DNA of 64,000 nucleotides, from positions 5,995-69,994 of the forward strand of contig CAZLUP010000017.1 in NCBI GenBank assembly GCA_964562685.1, given 5' to 3'. Shown one piece after another: positions 9,315-17,244 of the stretch; positions within the stretch are counted from its first letter, which is position 1, and the number at the start of each line of letters is the position of its first letter. A program made the translations under genes and the position numbers. Below the pieces are notes generated by a model. That model searched no databases, was not told the origin of the DNA, and saw only the letters and a program-made list of their open reading frames with translations. This stretch comes from Stanieria sp964562685. GTDB taxonomy: Bacteria; Cyanobacteriota; Cyanobacteriia; Cyanobacteriales; Xenococcaceae.

Positions 9315-9989
9315 TTAACTTTCAATCAATTTCAAACACTCTGGAGTGTTATTGCGAGGATTGTTGACTAAAGTACTTACGGGGTAAACTTGGAGTTTGT
9401 CTGAGTTGTAAGGTTGCAAAAGTGATTGCAGCAATTCTGGTTGTTGTATAGTCGGATCTAGCCACAAATCGTAGTCGTCAGTTTCCAAGATAACTGGCAT
9501 TCGCTTGTGAATTCGCTGCATAATTTCATTTGCCTCAGTAGTGATAATGGTACAAGTAGAAATAGTTTCTCCTGCTTGAGGCTGCCAAGTTGAGTATAGT
9601 CCAGCAAACGCAAACGGTAGACGATCATTTTTCTGAATATAAAATGGTTGTTTGCGATTCTCTTCCTGCTGCCATTCATAGAAGCCTGAAGCCATAATTA
9701 AACAGCGACAATGACGAAACGCGCTTCTAAACGAGGGTTTTTGGGCAACTGTTTCCGCTCTAGCATTGATTAATTTATTGCCAATAGTTCGATCTTTTGC
9801 CCAGTGAGGAATTAAACCCCAACGCAACCATCTAAATTCGCGTTCACTTTCAGGATCAGAGCGAAGAATTGTGGCTACTTGTTGGGTTGGAGCAATATTA
9901 TATTGCGGTTCTAGCGGAGGAACGTCAGCTAGGTTAAAAGCTTTGGCGATTTCTGAACTAGAACTGGTCTGAGTAAATCTGCCACACAT
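9315..9989 (-). CDS. SRAP-family abasic-site crosslinking protein (YedK/HMCES-like)
   Basis: This 224-residue protein starts MCGRFTQ, the invariant opening of the SOS response-associated peptidase family. After Met removal the exposed Cys2 forms a covalent thiazolidine link with abasic sites in single-stranded DNA, shielding them during replication. The expected pocket residues are present: Cys2, Asn75 (INARAET), Glu105 (GFYEW) and His161 (RIHKRMPVIL). WGLIPHWAKD is the family DNA-binding segment. The length is normal and the gene looks intact. It stands alone, convergent to the 2TM gene. Confidence 0.92.
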   Translation of the reverse strand: MCGRFTQTSSSSEIAKAFNLADVPPLEPQYNIAPTQQVATILRSDPESEREFRWLRWGLIPHWAKDRTIGNKLINARAETVAQKPSFRSAFRHCRCLIMASGFYEWQQEENRKQPFYIQKNDRLPFAFAGLYSTWQPQAGETISTCTIITTEANEIMQRIHKRMPVILETDDYDLWLDPTIQQPELLQSLLQPYNSDKLQVYPVSTLVNNPRNNTPECLKLIES

Positions 9990-10320
9990 TGATTTTTAAA
10001 TACTTTTGTACTAATTATAGTTATAAAGGCAATCCTGTCAATAGACTTCTTGCAAAAATAAATTTCAAATTAAAATTCATGGCTTCTGGAGGGGCTGTCA
10101 CCTGAATCACATTCAGGAGGGGCTGCGGGCGGAACCTGAGTCCGCCCTTTAAAAGCCCCGTGTGTTTATACGCCCCGTCCTGCTGCCTCCTGCTTGTTGC
10201 CTCAATTCCACAGGGTTTTAGAGACTTATGTAAAAGGTCTAATAAAGCTCTTGCGTTACAGATATAAGCCTTAAACTGCTTTGATTAACTCTTCTTATAG
10301 ATAATATATAAAATAATTTG
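9990..10320. other. intergenic upstream of first psb34-like gene
   Basis: No gene is seen. The stretch holds the nested palindromic element listed at 10089-10179, then a GCCTCCTGCTTGTTGCCTC tract near 10185-10203, and runs into the HLR1-containing promoter of the psb34-like gene. Confidence 0.5.
10089..10179. repeat. nested palindromic repeat, GAGGGGCTGTC...GCCCCGTC class
   Basis: The outer ends GAGGGGCTGTC and CGCCCCGTC match those of the elements at 29572-29617 and 3326-3370. Inside are three further stems: CCTGAAT/ATTCAGG, GGGGCT/AGCCCC and GGGCGGA/TCCGCCC. This looks like one copy inserted in another. Confidence 0.65.
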
Positions 10321-10352
10321 TCAAGACATTGTTTACAAAATTCAATATTATT

Positions 10353-10370
10353 GTTACATTTATTTACATA
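10353..10370 (+). promoter_or_regulatory. HLR1 motif (predicted RpaB site), first psb34-like gene
   Basis: GTTACATT-TA-TTTACATA: two octamers fitting (G/T)TTACA(T/A)(T/A) separated by 2 bp, the published HLR1 consensus bound by the response regulator RpaB at high-light genes. A third half-site, TTTACAAA, lies at 10332-10339. The motif is 26 bp upstream of the start codon. Confidence 0.75.
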
Positions 10371-10396
10371 AAGAATTAAATATAAGGAAATAGGTT

Positions 10397-10567
10397 ATGT
10401 ACACTACTCAATTAGATAACGGAACTCTTAACAACTACGCGGTTGAACCTAAAATGACTTATGCAGAATATCCAGCATTTTACGAACAACGTCGCTACAT
10501 AATTCAAGGTGCTATTGCTGCTTTATTCGTTACAGCTATTATTCTGACTGCCTTTGCAGTGAGCTAA
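10397..10567 (+). CDS. psb34: ssl1498/Psb34-family small light-stress membrane protein, copy 1
   Basis: A 56-residue protein that I translated by hand. The N-terminal half is polar and begins MYTTQLDNGTLNNYAVEP. One transmembrane helix follows (about residues 36-54, IIQGAIAALFVTAIILTAFA), ending AVS. It resembles the Ssl1498 family, named Psb34 in photosystem II assembly intermediates, where it binds near CP47 and competes with high-light-inducible proteins. A Shine-Dalgarno-like AAGGAAA lies upstream, with a predicted RpaB HLR1 box further up and a rho-independent terminator downstream. A second copy at 18927-19097 shares 36 of 56 or more residues and the same promoter. The family assignment is from memory of its N-terminus. 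Confidence 0.75.
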   Translation: MYTTQLDNGTLNNYAVEPKMTYAEYPAFYEQRRYIIQGAIAALFVTAIILTAFAVS

Positions 10568-10880
10568 AATCTTTCGGCAAAGAACTAGACTAATGAATTG
10601 GGTTTGCTAGCATACGACTCTTGCATTACTTTAGTCCTGCCTTAACCTAAGTCTCTCATCAATCTTCATGAGATTTCTCCCTTTAACCTCGGTAAACCAG
10701 CCGAGGTTTTGCTTATGCAAGATTATTTAGCTCTTAATCGCTAAAGTATTTATCAGTTATCTATTTGCAGAGCCTAAAATAATTAGCTTGAGAATTAAAT
10801 ATAAATTCCTACTTTTGGTAGAGATAAAAATTTGCTTGATTAGCTATACATAGATGTAAGTTTTCGCACAATTAATTATT
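10568..10880. other. intergenic with terminator
   Basis: Apart from the terminator at 10685-10710 I see nothing here but AT-rich sequence leading to the YidD-like gene. Confidence 0.4.
10685..10710 (+). terminator. rho-independent terminator after psb34-like copy 1
   Basis: AACCTCGG, an 8-nt loop, CCGAGGTT and a short T run. The same CCTCGG/CCGAGG stem recurs after the second copy. Confidence 0.75.
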
Positions 10881-11168
10881 ATGCAGAGCATTGTTTCTCA
10901 GTCTCTGACTCAACAAATAGCAACAGAAGCTATTAACCTTTATCAGAACCATGTTTCTCCTTATAAAGGCTTTAGTTGTCCTCATCGAATCTTACACCAG
11001 GGAGATTCTTGCTCAGAGTATGTTAAAAAATTAATAACAGAGCAAAGTTTAATCTCAGCTATTGAAGGTTCTTTACAAAGATTTCGTAATTGTGCCGAAG
11101 CTAGTAAAACGCTACAAAATCAATCTAGTGGTGGTTGTATAGTTATTCCTTGTTGTATCCCTATTTAA
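10881..11168 (+). CDS. YidD-like membrane protein insertion efficiency factor
   Basis: A 95-residue protein related to YidD, a small amphipathic inner-membrane-associated protein that helps YidC insert membrane proteins. AINLYQNHVSPYKGFSCPHR (17-36) corresponds to the family's LIxxYQxxISPxxGxxCRF, and CSEYVKKLI (47-55) to CSxYAxEAI. GSLQRFRNC (72-80) matches the GxxRLxRCxP end. Instead of the usual GYDPVP tail it ends with a cysteine-rich SGGCIVIPCCIPI, so it is a divergent paralogue. A YidD gene elsewhere in the genome may be the main copy. Confidence 0.75.
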   Translation: MQSIVSQSLTQQIATEAINLYQNHVSPYKGFSCPHRILHQGDSCSEYVKKLITEQSLISAIEGSLQRFRNCAEASKTLQNQSSGGCIVIPCCIPI

Positions 11169-11189
11169 TTCAATTAGAAATTAGCAATC

Positions 11190-11342
11190 ATGAAAAATTG
11201 GAATTGGAAAAAAGGAATCGTCATAGGATTAAGTGCTTTTTTATTATTTTCTAGTGCTACTGTTTTAACAGGCTGTGAGTTTCCAGGAGCAGAAATAGAG
11301 GAAGAAGACGGTCAATTTGAAGAAGATGAAGATGATGATTAA
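11190..11342 (+). CDS. small acidic lipoprotein
   Basis: A 50-residue ORF that I read by hand, 21 bp after the YidD-like gene. MKNWNWKKG, a hydrophobic stretch (IVIGLSAFLLFSSATV) and the lipobox LTGC form a lipoprotein signal peptide. The mature part begins Cys28-EFPGAEIEEED and is almost entirely acidic, ending in EDEDDD. It should be lipid-anchored with a short anionic tail. I do not recognise a family. The proximity suggests co-transcription with the YidD-like gene. Confidence 0.6.
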   Translation: MKNWNWKKGIVIGLSAFLLFSSATVLTGCEFPGAEIEEEDGQFEEDEDDD

Positions 11343-11683
11343 ATCTTGTCTTTAGAATTTATGGCGATGCACGTAGCGATCGCCAAAGACAAAACCGCAA
11401 TATCTAAAGCTTAAGTTGAGTATAGGGACATTCATGCCCTTTTTTTGGGAGCAATTTTTTTAATTAAATGAAATAGAAAAAAGAATTCTACAAATAGTTT
11501 GATTTGAGTTGATGTTTAGCTAAAAGCCAAGAGCTAAAAACGATGCCAACTGCTAAGTATTTTATATTAAATGAAATAACGCAAACCTCTTGAGTTTTGG
11601 TTAATCGTCGATCATGGTAATAAAACTTGGGAACAAATTAGGAAATTTCGAGGAAAATTGAGATATTACTCTCTTTTTCACCC
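11343..11683. other. intergenic with possible terminator
   Basis: A weak hairpin, AGGGACATTCATGCCCT followed by seven Ts (about 11424-11447), probably ends the lipoprotein transcript. Nothing else is recognisable before the nuclease gene. Confidence 0.45.
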
Positions 11684-12675
11684 ATGATCGTTAGAATACT
11701 CATCTTTAAACTAATTCTGATCCTGTTACTGACAGGTTGTTCTACTGGCACAAGCACAAAAAACATTCATCTCAAATACGGTAATCCCAGTCAAGCTAAT
11801 GCTCAAGACTTCAACAACTATCTCCTAGAAAAATCTAGTTATGCTCTTTCTTACAACTGTAGTGCAGGAATACCAAATTGGGTAAGTTGGCAACTTAATC
11901 GTTCTTGGTTAGGAAGCGTAGATCGTTCTAATGATTTTAGACCAGATGCAGAGTTACCTGATGGTTGTTATGCTGTGCGTCCCTCCGATTATCGAGGTAC
12001 AGGCTATGATAAAGGACATCTAATTCCTTCAGGTGATCGCACTATCTCCCAGGCAGATAATAGCACTACTTTTTTAATGACCAACATGATTCCCCAATCC
12101 CCAGCTAATAATCGGGAAGTATGGCGGGAACTAGAAGAATTTAGTAGGAAGTTAGCGAATGAAGGAAAGGAATTATATATTGTGGCTGGAGGAGAAGGAA
12201 AAAAGGATGTCATCGCTAAGGGGAAAGTCGCTGTTCCTTCTTATACTTGGAAAGTAATTTTAGTTTTAAATAANNNNNNNNNNNNNNNNNNNNNNNNNNN
12301 NNNNNNNNNNNNNNNNNNNNNNNNNNNNNNNNNNNNNNNNNNNNNNNNNNNNNNNNNNNNNNNNNNNNNNNNNAGGGGAAAGTCGCTGTTCCTTCTTATA
12401 CTTGGAAAGTAATTTTAGTTTTAAATAACGGTAATGTTGAGCAAACTATTGCCGTAAGAATTCCCAATACCGAGGAAGTAGCTAGAACAGATTGGCGAGA
12501 TTATCTAGTATCGGTAGATGAAATTGAGCAAAAGACTGGTTATGACTTCTTTTCTGCTCTTAACAAAAATATTCAACAGAAAATCGAAGCCAAAGTTTAT
12601 CAATCAGCTTATGTTTCTACTACTTTGGTAGATAAACCAGCCAAAGAACCAGACTCAGTTTTACCTAAGATGTAA
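11684..12675 (+). CDS. nucA: NucA-type DNA/RNA non-specific endonuclease, lipoprotein form (spans assembly gap)
   Basis: A sugar-non-specific ββα-Me nuclease like Anabaena NucA. The signal peptide ends in the lipobox LLLTGC (C19), so it is probably lipid-anchored outside the cytoplasm. YALSYNCSAGIPNWVSWQLN, FRPDAELPDG and GYDKGHLIPSGDR (107-119) follow; the last is the DRGH motif with catalytic His112. TTFLMTNMIPQSPANNREVW carries the Mg-binding Asn. The reading frame runs into 100 Ns. The 55 bases before the gap (12219-12273) are repeated exactly after it (12374-12428). Dropping 12274-12428 gives a continuous 278-aa protein through GYDFFSALNKNIQ to the stop at 12673-12675. The 3' end overlaps the inhibitor gene on the other strand by 67 bp. 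Confidence 0.88.
12274..12373. other. 100-N assembly gap, probably spurious
   Basis: Exactly 100 Ns flanked by the same 55-nt sequence on both sides. The round length is a scaffolding convention, and the duplicated flanks suggest two contig ends that overlap and were not merged. Confidence 0.9.
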
Positions 12676-13010
12676 ACATCAATCTCAACTTCTCCAACAC
12701 GGTAAACTTTGATCTGTTTGAGATGAGTTTGCAATAAATTAACTAATGCTTGATAGCGTTGACATTCTGCTAATTCCTGAGCGTTGTACCAATCTTGTGC
12801 TTCTGTAGCTTGCTGAAAAAATTGTTTTAGTTGCTTAACTTCGACTTTGGTTGACAAATCATGACCGGTAATTTGTAATAATTTAGACGAGTCAAGACAG
12901 TTGAGATTTTCCCAATAAACAGTTTCAAAAGGATAATCTGATTCACTAAGCCAAAGTAAACCTTCTGATGCTTGTTTAAAATGGTCGATTAATTCACTGT
13001 CTTTCATCAC
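12609..13010 (-). CDS. nuiA: NuiA-type nuclease A inhibitor
   Basis: A 133-residue protein closely resembling Anabaena NuiA (135 aa), the cytoplasmic inhibitor of NucA. QASEGLLWLSESDYPFE matches the N-terminal segment, with Glu23 at the position of inhibitory Glu24. EVEIDVYILGKTESGSLAGL and the last residues STKVVET match the C-terminus, whose final Thr bridges the nuclease Mg ion. The gene converges on nucA, with 67 bp of 3' overlap. Its start overlaps the stop of the SDR gene by 4 bp (ATGA-type), so it is the last gene of the DUF1499-SDR-nuiA transcript. Function is inferred from strong family resemblance and from its neighbour. Confidence 0.92.
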   Translation of the reverse strand: MMKDSELIDHFKQASEGLLWLSESDYPFETVYWENLNCLDSSKLLQITGHDLSTKVEVKQLKQFFQQATEAQDWYNAQELAECQRYQALVNLLQTHLKQIKVYRVGEVEIDVYILGKTESGSLAGLSTKVVET

Positions 13011-13777
13011 ATTCCCGAAGTAGTTTGTTGAAATAAAGCTGCAAAATCTTTTGTCACTTCAGCATTGGGAGCGTCTTGGGGTTTGGAGATCAAATCGAAA
13101 GCTTTGTTACGAGCATCGGGTTCTTTTAAAGCTTGAACAACTACCTCAGCAACATCTGCTCTAGGAATGGAAGTAGGAATGCCGTTAGGTGGATCATTTA
13201 GTAAAGTGTCATCTTTGCCTACTAACAACTCTCTCACACCACCCTCTTGATCGAGCAAACCACCAGCACGAATAATAGTATAGTCAATGCCCGATTCAAT
13301 TAAATACTGTTCCGCTTTGCCTTTCCAAATCAGGATGTTACCGTTACCCATTTGATTTAGGGGATGATTGGGATTAGTTCCACCCATTGAACCTACTAAA
13401 ACAATCTGTTCTACTCCTGCTTGTTTAGCAGCATCGATTTGATTTTTTTGACCGTAATAATCTACTATTTCAGGCATACCATCGGGTTCATAACCAAACT
13501 GAGGACGTTCTCCTGGTTGGGGTGGTGCTTTCATTTTAGGCACAGCACTGGTAAGAATAACTAAAGCAGAACAACCTGCTAAAGCAGTTTCTAGGCTGGA
13601 TCTATCTTTGATATCTCCCAAGAAAAAACCTTCTGTTGAGCCAAATAGTTCTTCGATTTTAGAAAGCGATCGCGCAAAACCAAAGGCTTGAAATTGATCG
13701 CTTTGTTGACGTAGTTTTTTCAACACCAGTGAACCTGTTCTTCCTGTTGCACCTGTAACTAATACTCGTTTTGTCAT
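13007..13777 (-). CDS. SDR-family NAD(P)-binding protein
   Basis: A 256-residue atypical short-chain dehydrogenase/reductase (NAD(P)H-binding, SDR_a5/NmrA-like). The start RVLVTGATGRTGSLVLKKL holds the glycine-rich GxxGxxG dinucleotide motif. ALVILTSAVPKMK, VEQIVLVGSMGG and DYTIIRAGGLLDQEGG follow the cyanobacterial and plastid family related to Arabidopsis At5g02240. No YxxxK catalytic pair is evident, so it may act as a redox-sensing or binding protein. It lies 17 bp after the DUF1499 gene and its stop overlaps the nuiA start. Confidence 0.85.
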   Translation of the reverse strand: MTKRVLVTGATGRTGSLVLKKLRQQSDQFQAFGFARSLSKIEELFGSTEGFFLGDIKDRSSLETALAGCSALVILTSAVPKMKAPPQPGERPQFGYEPDGMPEIVDYYGQKNQIDAAKQAGVEQIVLVGSMGGTNPNHPLNQMGNGNILIWKGKAEQYLIESGIDYTIIRAGGLLDQEGGVRELLVGKDDTLLNDPPNGIPTSIPRADVAEVVVQALKEPDARNKAFDLISKPQDAPNAEVTKDFAALFQQTTSGM

Positions 13778-13794
13778 CTTTTTTTATCTGAAAT

Positions 13795-14259
13795 TTAAAC
13801 ATTGAGATCGCGCATTGCCAGACGAATTTGCTCTAAACGTCTACGATTAACTCCTAAGTCTGATTCTCCTACACGATAGGCTGAACGCATTTGAATGACT
13901 TGCTCATCACTAGGAAAATAAAATTCTACATCATCAATAAATTTAAAAATGCGACTTTTAGATAAAGCGTGAATATAATTGTCTGTTTGTTCAATGACTT
14001 CGGTACGAGGAACTACTGTTAGCACTTTTAGTAAGGTTTCCCGTGCCTCGTCAAGATCAGTGTGATAAGTAATCGGTGAGATATGATGCTTTTCATCAGC
14101 ATTTTGACTGACAACACAGTTAGGCGTTTTAGGACAGGGAGATAACAAACTATCATTGACTTCTAAGCTAGAAGCAACCGCCCAAGTAGGTTGAGAAAAG
14201 ATTAAACTGCTAAGAATAGTGATGAATATTCCTAAAATAATTGACCAAAGACGATGCAC
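13795..14259 (-). CDS. exported DUF1499 protein
   Basis: A 154-residue protein with an N-terminal signal peptide (about 1-28, ending SQPTWAVA). It has the DUF1499 pattern: CPKTPNCVVSQNAD, ARETLLKVLTVVPRTEVIEQ, DNYIHALSKSRIFKFIDDVEF and IQMRSAYRVGESDLGVNRRR. These proteins occur in cyanobacteria and chloroplasts; their biochemical role is not known. It is first in a tight operon with the SDR gene and nuiA. Confidence 0.85.
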   Translation of the reverse strand: MHRLWSIILGIFITILSSLIFSQPTWAVASSLEVNDSLLSPCPKTPNCVVSQNADEKHHISPITYHTDLDEARETLLKVLTVVPRTEVIEQTDNYIHALSKSRIFKFIDDVEFYFPSDEQVIQMRSAYRVGESDLGVNRRRLEQIRLAMRDLNV

Positions 14260-14344
14260 TTAAAGTTTGCTCCTATTTTTGATGGGTTTGATCGACTGTC
14301 CCGTAAAACAGCACAGGCGATCTTTTACTTTTGTTTATTGTCTT

Positions 14345-14986
14345 TTATTCTGGGTCAAAGGCTGAAGAAAATACTTCTTTAATACTTTGTGTTGATGATA
14401 CTGGTTCACTTAAGTCATTCTCTTTATCAATTGCCCAAGCAATTTCTCCTCCTTTTCTGATTCCTACGCGAGTAAAAATAAACCCTGCATCGGTAAATTC
14501 CTGTCCATAACCTGTCACAGTTTTTTGAGATAATCCTAGTAAATCGGCAACCTCTGAGGTACTGAGTAACCAATCATTTTGATAAGCTTCTTCTAGCTCT
14601 CTTAAATAATTTAAACGACTTCTCGGCGTTGGCATCAAACGTTTAACCACTGCTTCGACGACGCTGACTAATGCAGAAGGTTGAAGAGCAACCATTGGTT
14701 CGTTGCGATTGTGCATCTCATAAAATGGATTGGTTGCCAATTCTGGAGTCGATACTGCTACTAGTTGATAATCAGATTGTTGTTCGATAAATTCGGAAGT
14801 TACTCCGCCTTGTTGAAGATGAGAGTGTAAGCGGTCTAATAACTGCAATTGAGCATTATTGATAAAGGCTTTTCGACCCTGTTTGATTGGTTCAATCTGT
14901 AAATCTTTAAGTCTGTTATACAGATTAGAACGAGCAATACCATAACGAGAAGGGAGTTGTGATAAGGGAATTAAGTCAACTTCCAT
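14345..14986 (-). CDS. cyanobacterial HTH DNA-binding protein
   Basis: A 213-residue protein with two probable helix-turn-helix parts. The N-terminal one is IPLSQLPSRYGIARSNLYNR (6-25), followed by IEPIKQGRKAFINNAQLQLL, like an excisionase or MerR-type wing. The second is TSEVADLLGLSQKTVTGYGQ (about 142-161), near the C-terminus. The middle (YQLVAVSTPELATNPFYEMH) is low in motifs. I know this arrangement only from unnamed cyanobacterial proteins. A perfect 9-bp inverted repeat lies 10 bp upstream of the start codon and is the obvious candidate operator, possibly for self-regulation. Confidence 0.6.
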   Translation of the reverse strand: MEVDLIPLSQLPSRYGIARSNLYNRLKDLQIEPIKQGRKAFINNAQLQLLDRLHSHLQQGGVTSEFIEQQSDYQLVAVSTPELATNPFYEMHNRNEPMVALQPSALVSVVEAVVKRLMPTPRSRLNYLRELEEAYQNDWLLSTSEVADLLGLSQKTVTGYGQEFTDAGFIFTRVGIRKGGEIAWAIDKENDLSEPVSSTQSIKEVFSSAFDPE

Positions 14987-14996
14987 CTTGATTCAC

Positions 14997-15015
14997 GTCC
15001 AGGACAGTCCTGGAC
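14997..15015. promoter_or_regulatory. perfect palindrome, candidate operator of the HTH gene
   Basis: GTCCAGGAC-A-GTCCTGGAC: 9-bp arms with a single central base, immediately upstream of the HTH start codon. The symmetry suits a dimeric repressor. Confidence 0.6.
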
Positions 15016-15308
15016 AAAAAACTTCTCTTAATTATTAGCACATTAATCAGTTATGAGCAGAGCAGAATTTTTGCAGAAATGATAATCTAAAAGCTGATTA
15101 ATTCTGATTTGACCAGCCAATAGCCATTAAAAACCCTAAAATTATTGGATTTATCAAAAAAATAAATGAAATTCGTTAGTTAATTATTTATTTTTCTAAA
15201 GCCATTTCAAAGTCTCATAAAGAATTTGACAAAATGGTTAATCTTGCATAGTTCTTAACAATTATGGCATAAGCTAGAAATTTGCGACTTTTAAGCAGGA
15301 TTTAACTA
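15016..15308. other. AT-rich intergenic between divergent genes
   Basis: No gene or strong hairpin is seen. It should hold the promoters of the divergent HTH gene and membrane-protein gene. Confidence 0.3.
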
Positions 15309-16949
15309 TTGATGCTTCGGATTGCTCCATTTTTTAGCAAGATATTGTGGCAAATAATATTAATAACAGCCGTCCTTAGTTTGAGACTTCTGTTAGATTT
15401 CAATATGGGTGGTAGCGGTTGGAACGAGGTTGATGTGCTACCTCTGGCAAAACAGTATGCTGATCCCGCTTGGATACCTCAAGATTGGTATCTTAATCAA
15501 GCAGCCGGCTATAGATTATTATTTAACAATCTAGTGGGTTGGTTAATACTTAACTTTGGTTTTTTGGCTACTTCTATTATTGGTCGTTTGATTTGCTACA
15601 GTTTAGTTGCGACTGGATTGGTTTTAATTGGGCAAAAATTAAAGTTAAGCTTACCTTTTCTTTTATTAGCTACGATTGGCTGTACTTACCAAGGTTATAA
15701 TCAAGGAGCGATCGCAGGGGAATGGTTTGTTGGTGGATTGGAAGCTAAAGCATTTGCCTATGGTTTAAGTTTAATCGCGATCGCATTTATGTTAAGAAGG
15801 CATTATCTGGTGATGACGCTTTTTTTAGGATTAGCTACTTCTTTTCATGTTTTAGTAGGTGGTTGGGCATTTCTCACTACTTTAGGATGGCTTTGTTTTC
15901 GTCCTAGTACTCGTTTATCTAAACTCAAAGAGATTGGTTTCTTATTATTATTGATTTATTGTGTTACTAGTGTTTTTGCTATTCCTGCTGTTGCACAACA
16001 TTTATTAGAATCGGAATCTACATCGGCATCTACTGCTTCAATTTCTTTTTCACCATCATACATTTACGTTTTTCTCCGCCTTGCTCATCACCTCAACCCT
16101 TTATCTTGGAACATCATTTCTTGGATCAAACTAATTATCTATCTCCTACTGCTTGGTAGAAGTATGATGCTGCTTCATAATCAAAAAGATCAGCAAGAAA
16201 TGACTAGAGTAAATGTGATTCGCTTGGAGTTAGGAGAATTTGCCCTAATTAGTTTAATTCCTTTTCTGGGAGGACTCGCGATCGCACTTTTTGATCATCA
16301 AGGAAATTGGTTACAGTATTATCCTTTTCGCTTCGGGGATGTAATGTTACCAATTATTGCTTGTTTACTAACTGCTTGTACACTCGAATCTTATTTGTCT
16401 AAATCTAAAAAATCTTTAAAAAGATTAGTACATCGGATTGTCATCGGAATTTTGCTCATTCAAACAGCAATTTTTACTTATCAAGTAGTCAGCTTACAAC
16501 AGTTTCCTTCAGCACAACAAGATGTTAACCCTCAGTGGAAAACAATGAGTAATTGGATCCGCGAACATACACCAAAAGATGCAGTTATAGTTTCCCACCC
16601 AATTCAATTAGTTAATTTTTCCTGGTTAACCGAACGCGCTACAATTGCCAAAGTTAAACTGTTTCCTCAAACTGATCAAAAAATTCTAGAGTACTATCAA
16701 CGCATCGATGATCTTAGTGGTAATTCTTCTCTAGAAGAATATATAACTCAAAACAAATTAAATAAAAGAGAGTTAATGCAATTTATCAGTGATGGATTTG
16801 AGGATTTGAGTACAGATCAAGCAAAGGCATTAATGAGCAAGTATCACTCTCAATATTTTCTCACTACAGTTAAACACCACCTGGAGCTTGAAGTAGCTTA
16901 TCGCTACGCTCCTTATATTCTTTATTACAGAGCGATTAGTAGCGAATAA
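15309..16949 (+). CDS. polytopic membrane protein (DUF6798-like, GT-C-like topology)
   Basis: A 546-residue integral membrane protein with about ten hydrophobic helices and a C-terminal soluble segment of about 150 residues. After the first helix comes DFNMGGSGWNEVDVLPLAKQ, an extracytoplasmic loop with acidic residues. GEWFVGGLEAKAFAYGL and FHVLVGGWAFL are conserved in cyanobacterial relatives as I remember them. The soluble part contains WIREHTPKDAVIVSHP, the segment found in many GT-C and DUF6798 proteins. A role in envelope or lipid-linked sugar chemistry is inference from topology; no catalytic motif proves it. Confidence 0.6.
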   Translation: MMLRIAPFFSKILWQIILITAVLSLRLLLDFNMGGSGWNEVDVLPLAKQYADPAWIPQDWYLNQAAGYRLLFNNLVGWLILNFGFLATSIIGRLICYSLVATGLVLIGQKLKLSLPFLLLATIGCTYQGYNQGAIAGEWFVGGLEAKAFAYGLSLIAIAFMLRRHYLVMTLFLGLATSFHVLVGGWAFLTTLGWLCFRPSTRLSKLKEIGFLLLLIYCVTSVFAIPAVAQHLLESESTSASTASISFSPSYIYVFLRLAHHLNPLSWNIISWIKLIIYLLLLGRSMMLLHNQKDQQEMTRVNVIRLELGEFALISLIPFLGGLAIALFDHQGNWLQYYPFRFGDVMLPIIACLLTACTLESYLSKSKKSLKRLVHRIVIGILLIQTAIFTYQVVSLQQFPSAQQDVNPQWKTMSNWIREHTPKDAVIVSHPIQLVNFSWLTERATIAKVKLFPQTDQKILEYYQRIDDLSGNSSLEEYITQNKLNKRELMQFISDGFEDLSTDQAKALMSKYHSQYFLTTVKHHLELEVAYRYAPYILYYRAISSE

Positions 16950-16998
16950 GTAGGAATATCTTTTACTATAAAAATATAAATCATCTTACTTTTAATTA

Positions 16999-17238
16999 AT
17001 GGTTAGTAGAGAAACCTTACAACAAATTGCTAATTATGTACAAATATTTCCCGATGTAGAACAAAAAGAAAGATTTTTATTTGTGGTTGGAGCATTAGGA
17101 ACTAGAGTGATTAGCCTCAAAAAAGCAGCCGAAATTATGGAACTTGAAGTCGAAGTTTTATTGCAACTATTAGAGTTAATGGGCATTGAATTTTCCTATC
17201 TAAGTAATGAAGATATCGCCCTAGAAAAAAGCTGGTAA
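16999..17238 (+). CDS. UPF0175-family antitoxin
   Basis: A 79-residue protein. LGTRVISLKKAAEIMELEVEVLLQLLELMG (about 33-62) is a helix-turn-helix-like UPF0175 segment, and it ends with a short acidic tail. UPF0175 proteins are typically encoded just upstream of DUF3368 PIN-domain toxins and act as the antitoxin and probable self-repressor. Here the DUF3368 gene follows after 6 bp, which supports the call. Confidence 0.8.
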   Translation: MVSRETLQQIANYVQIFPDVEQKERFLFVVGALGTRVISLKKAAEIMELEVEVLLQLLELMGIEFSYLSNEDIALEKSW

Positions 17239-17244
17239 AAAAGC

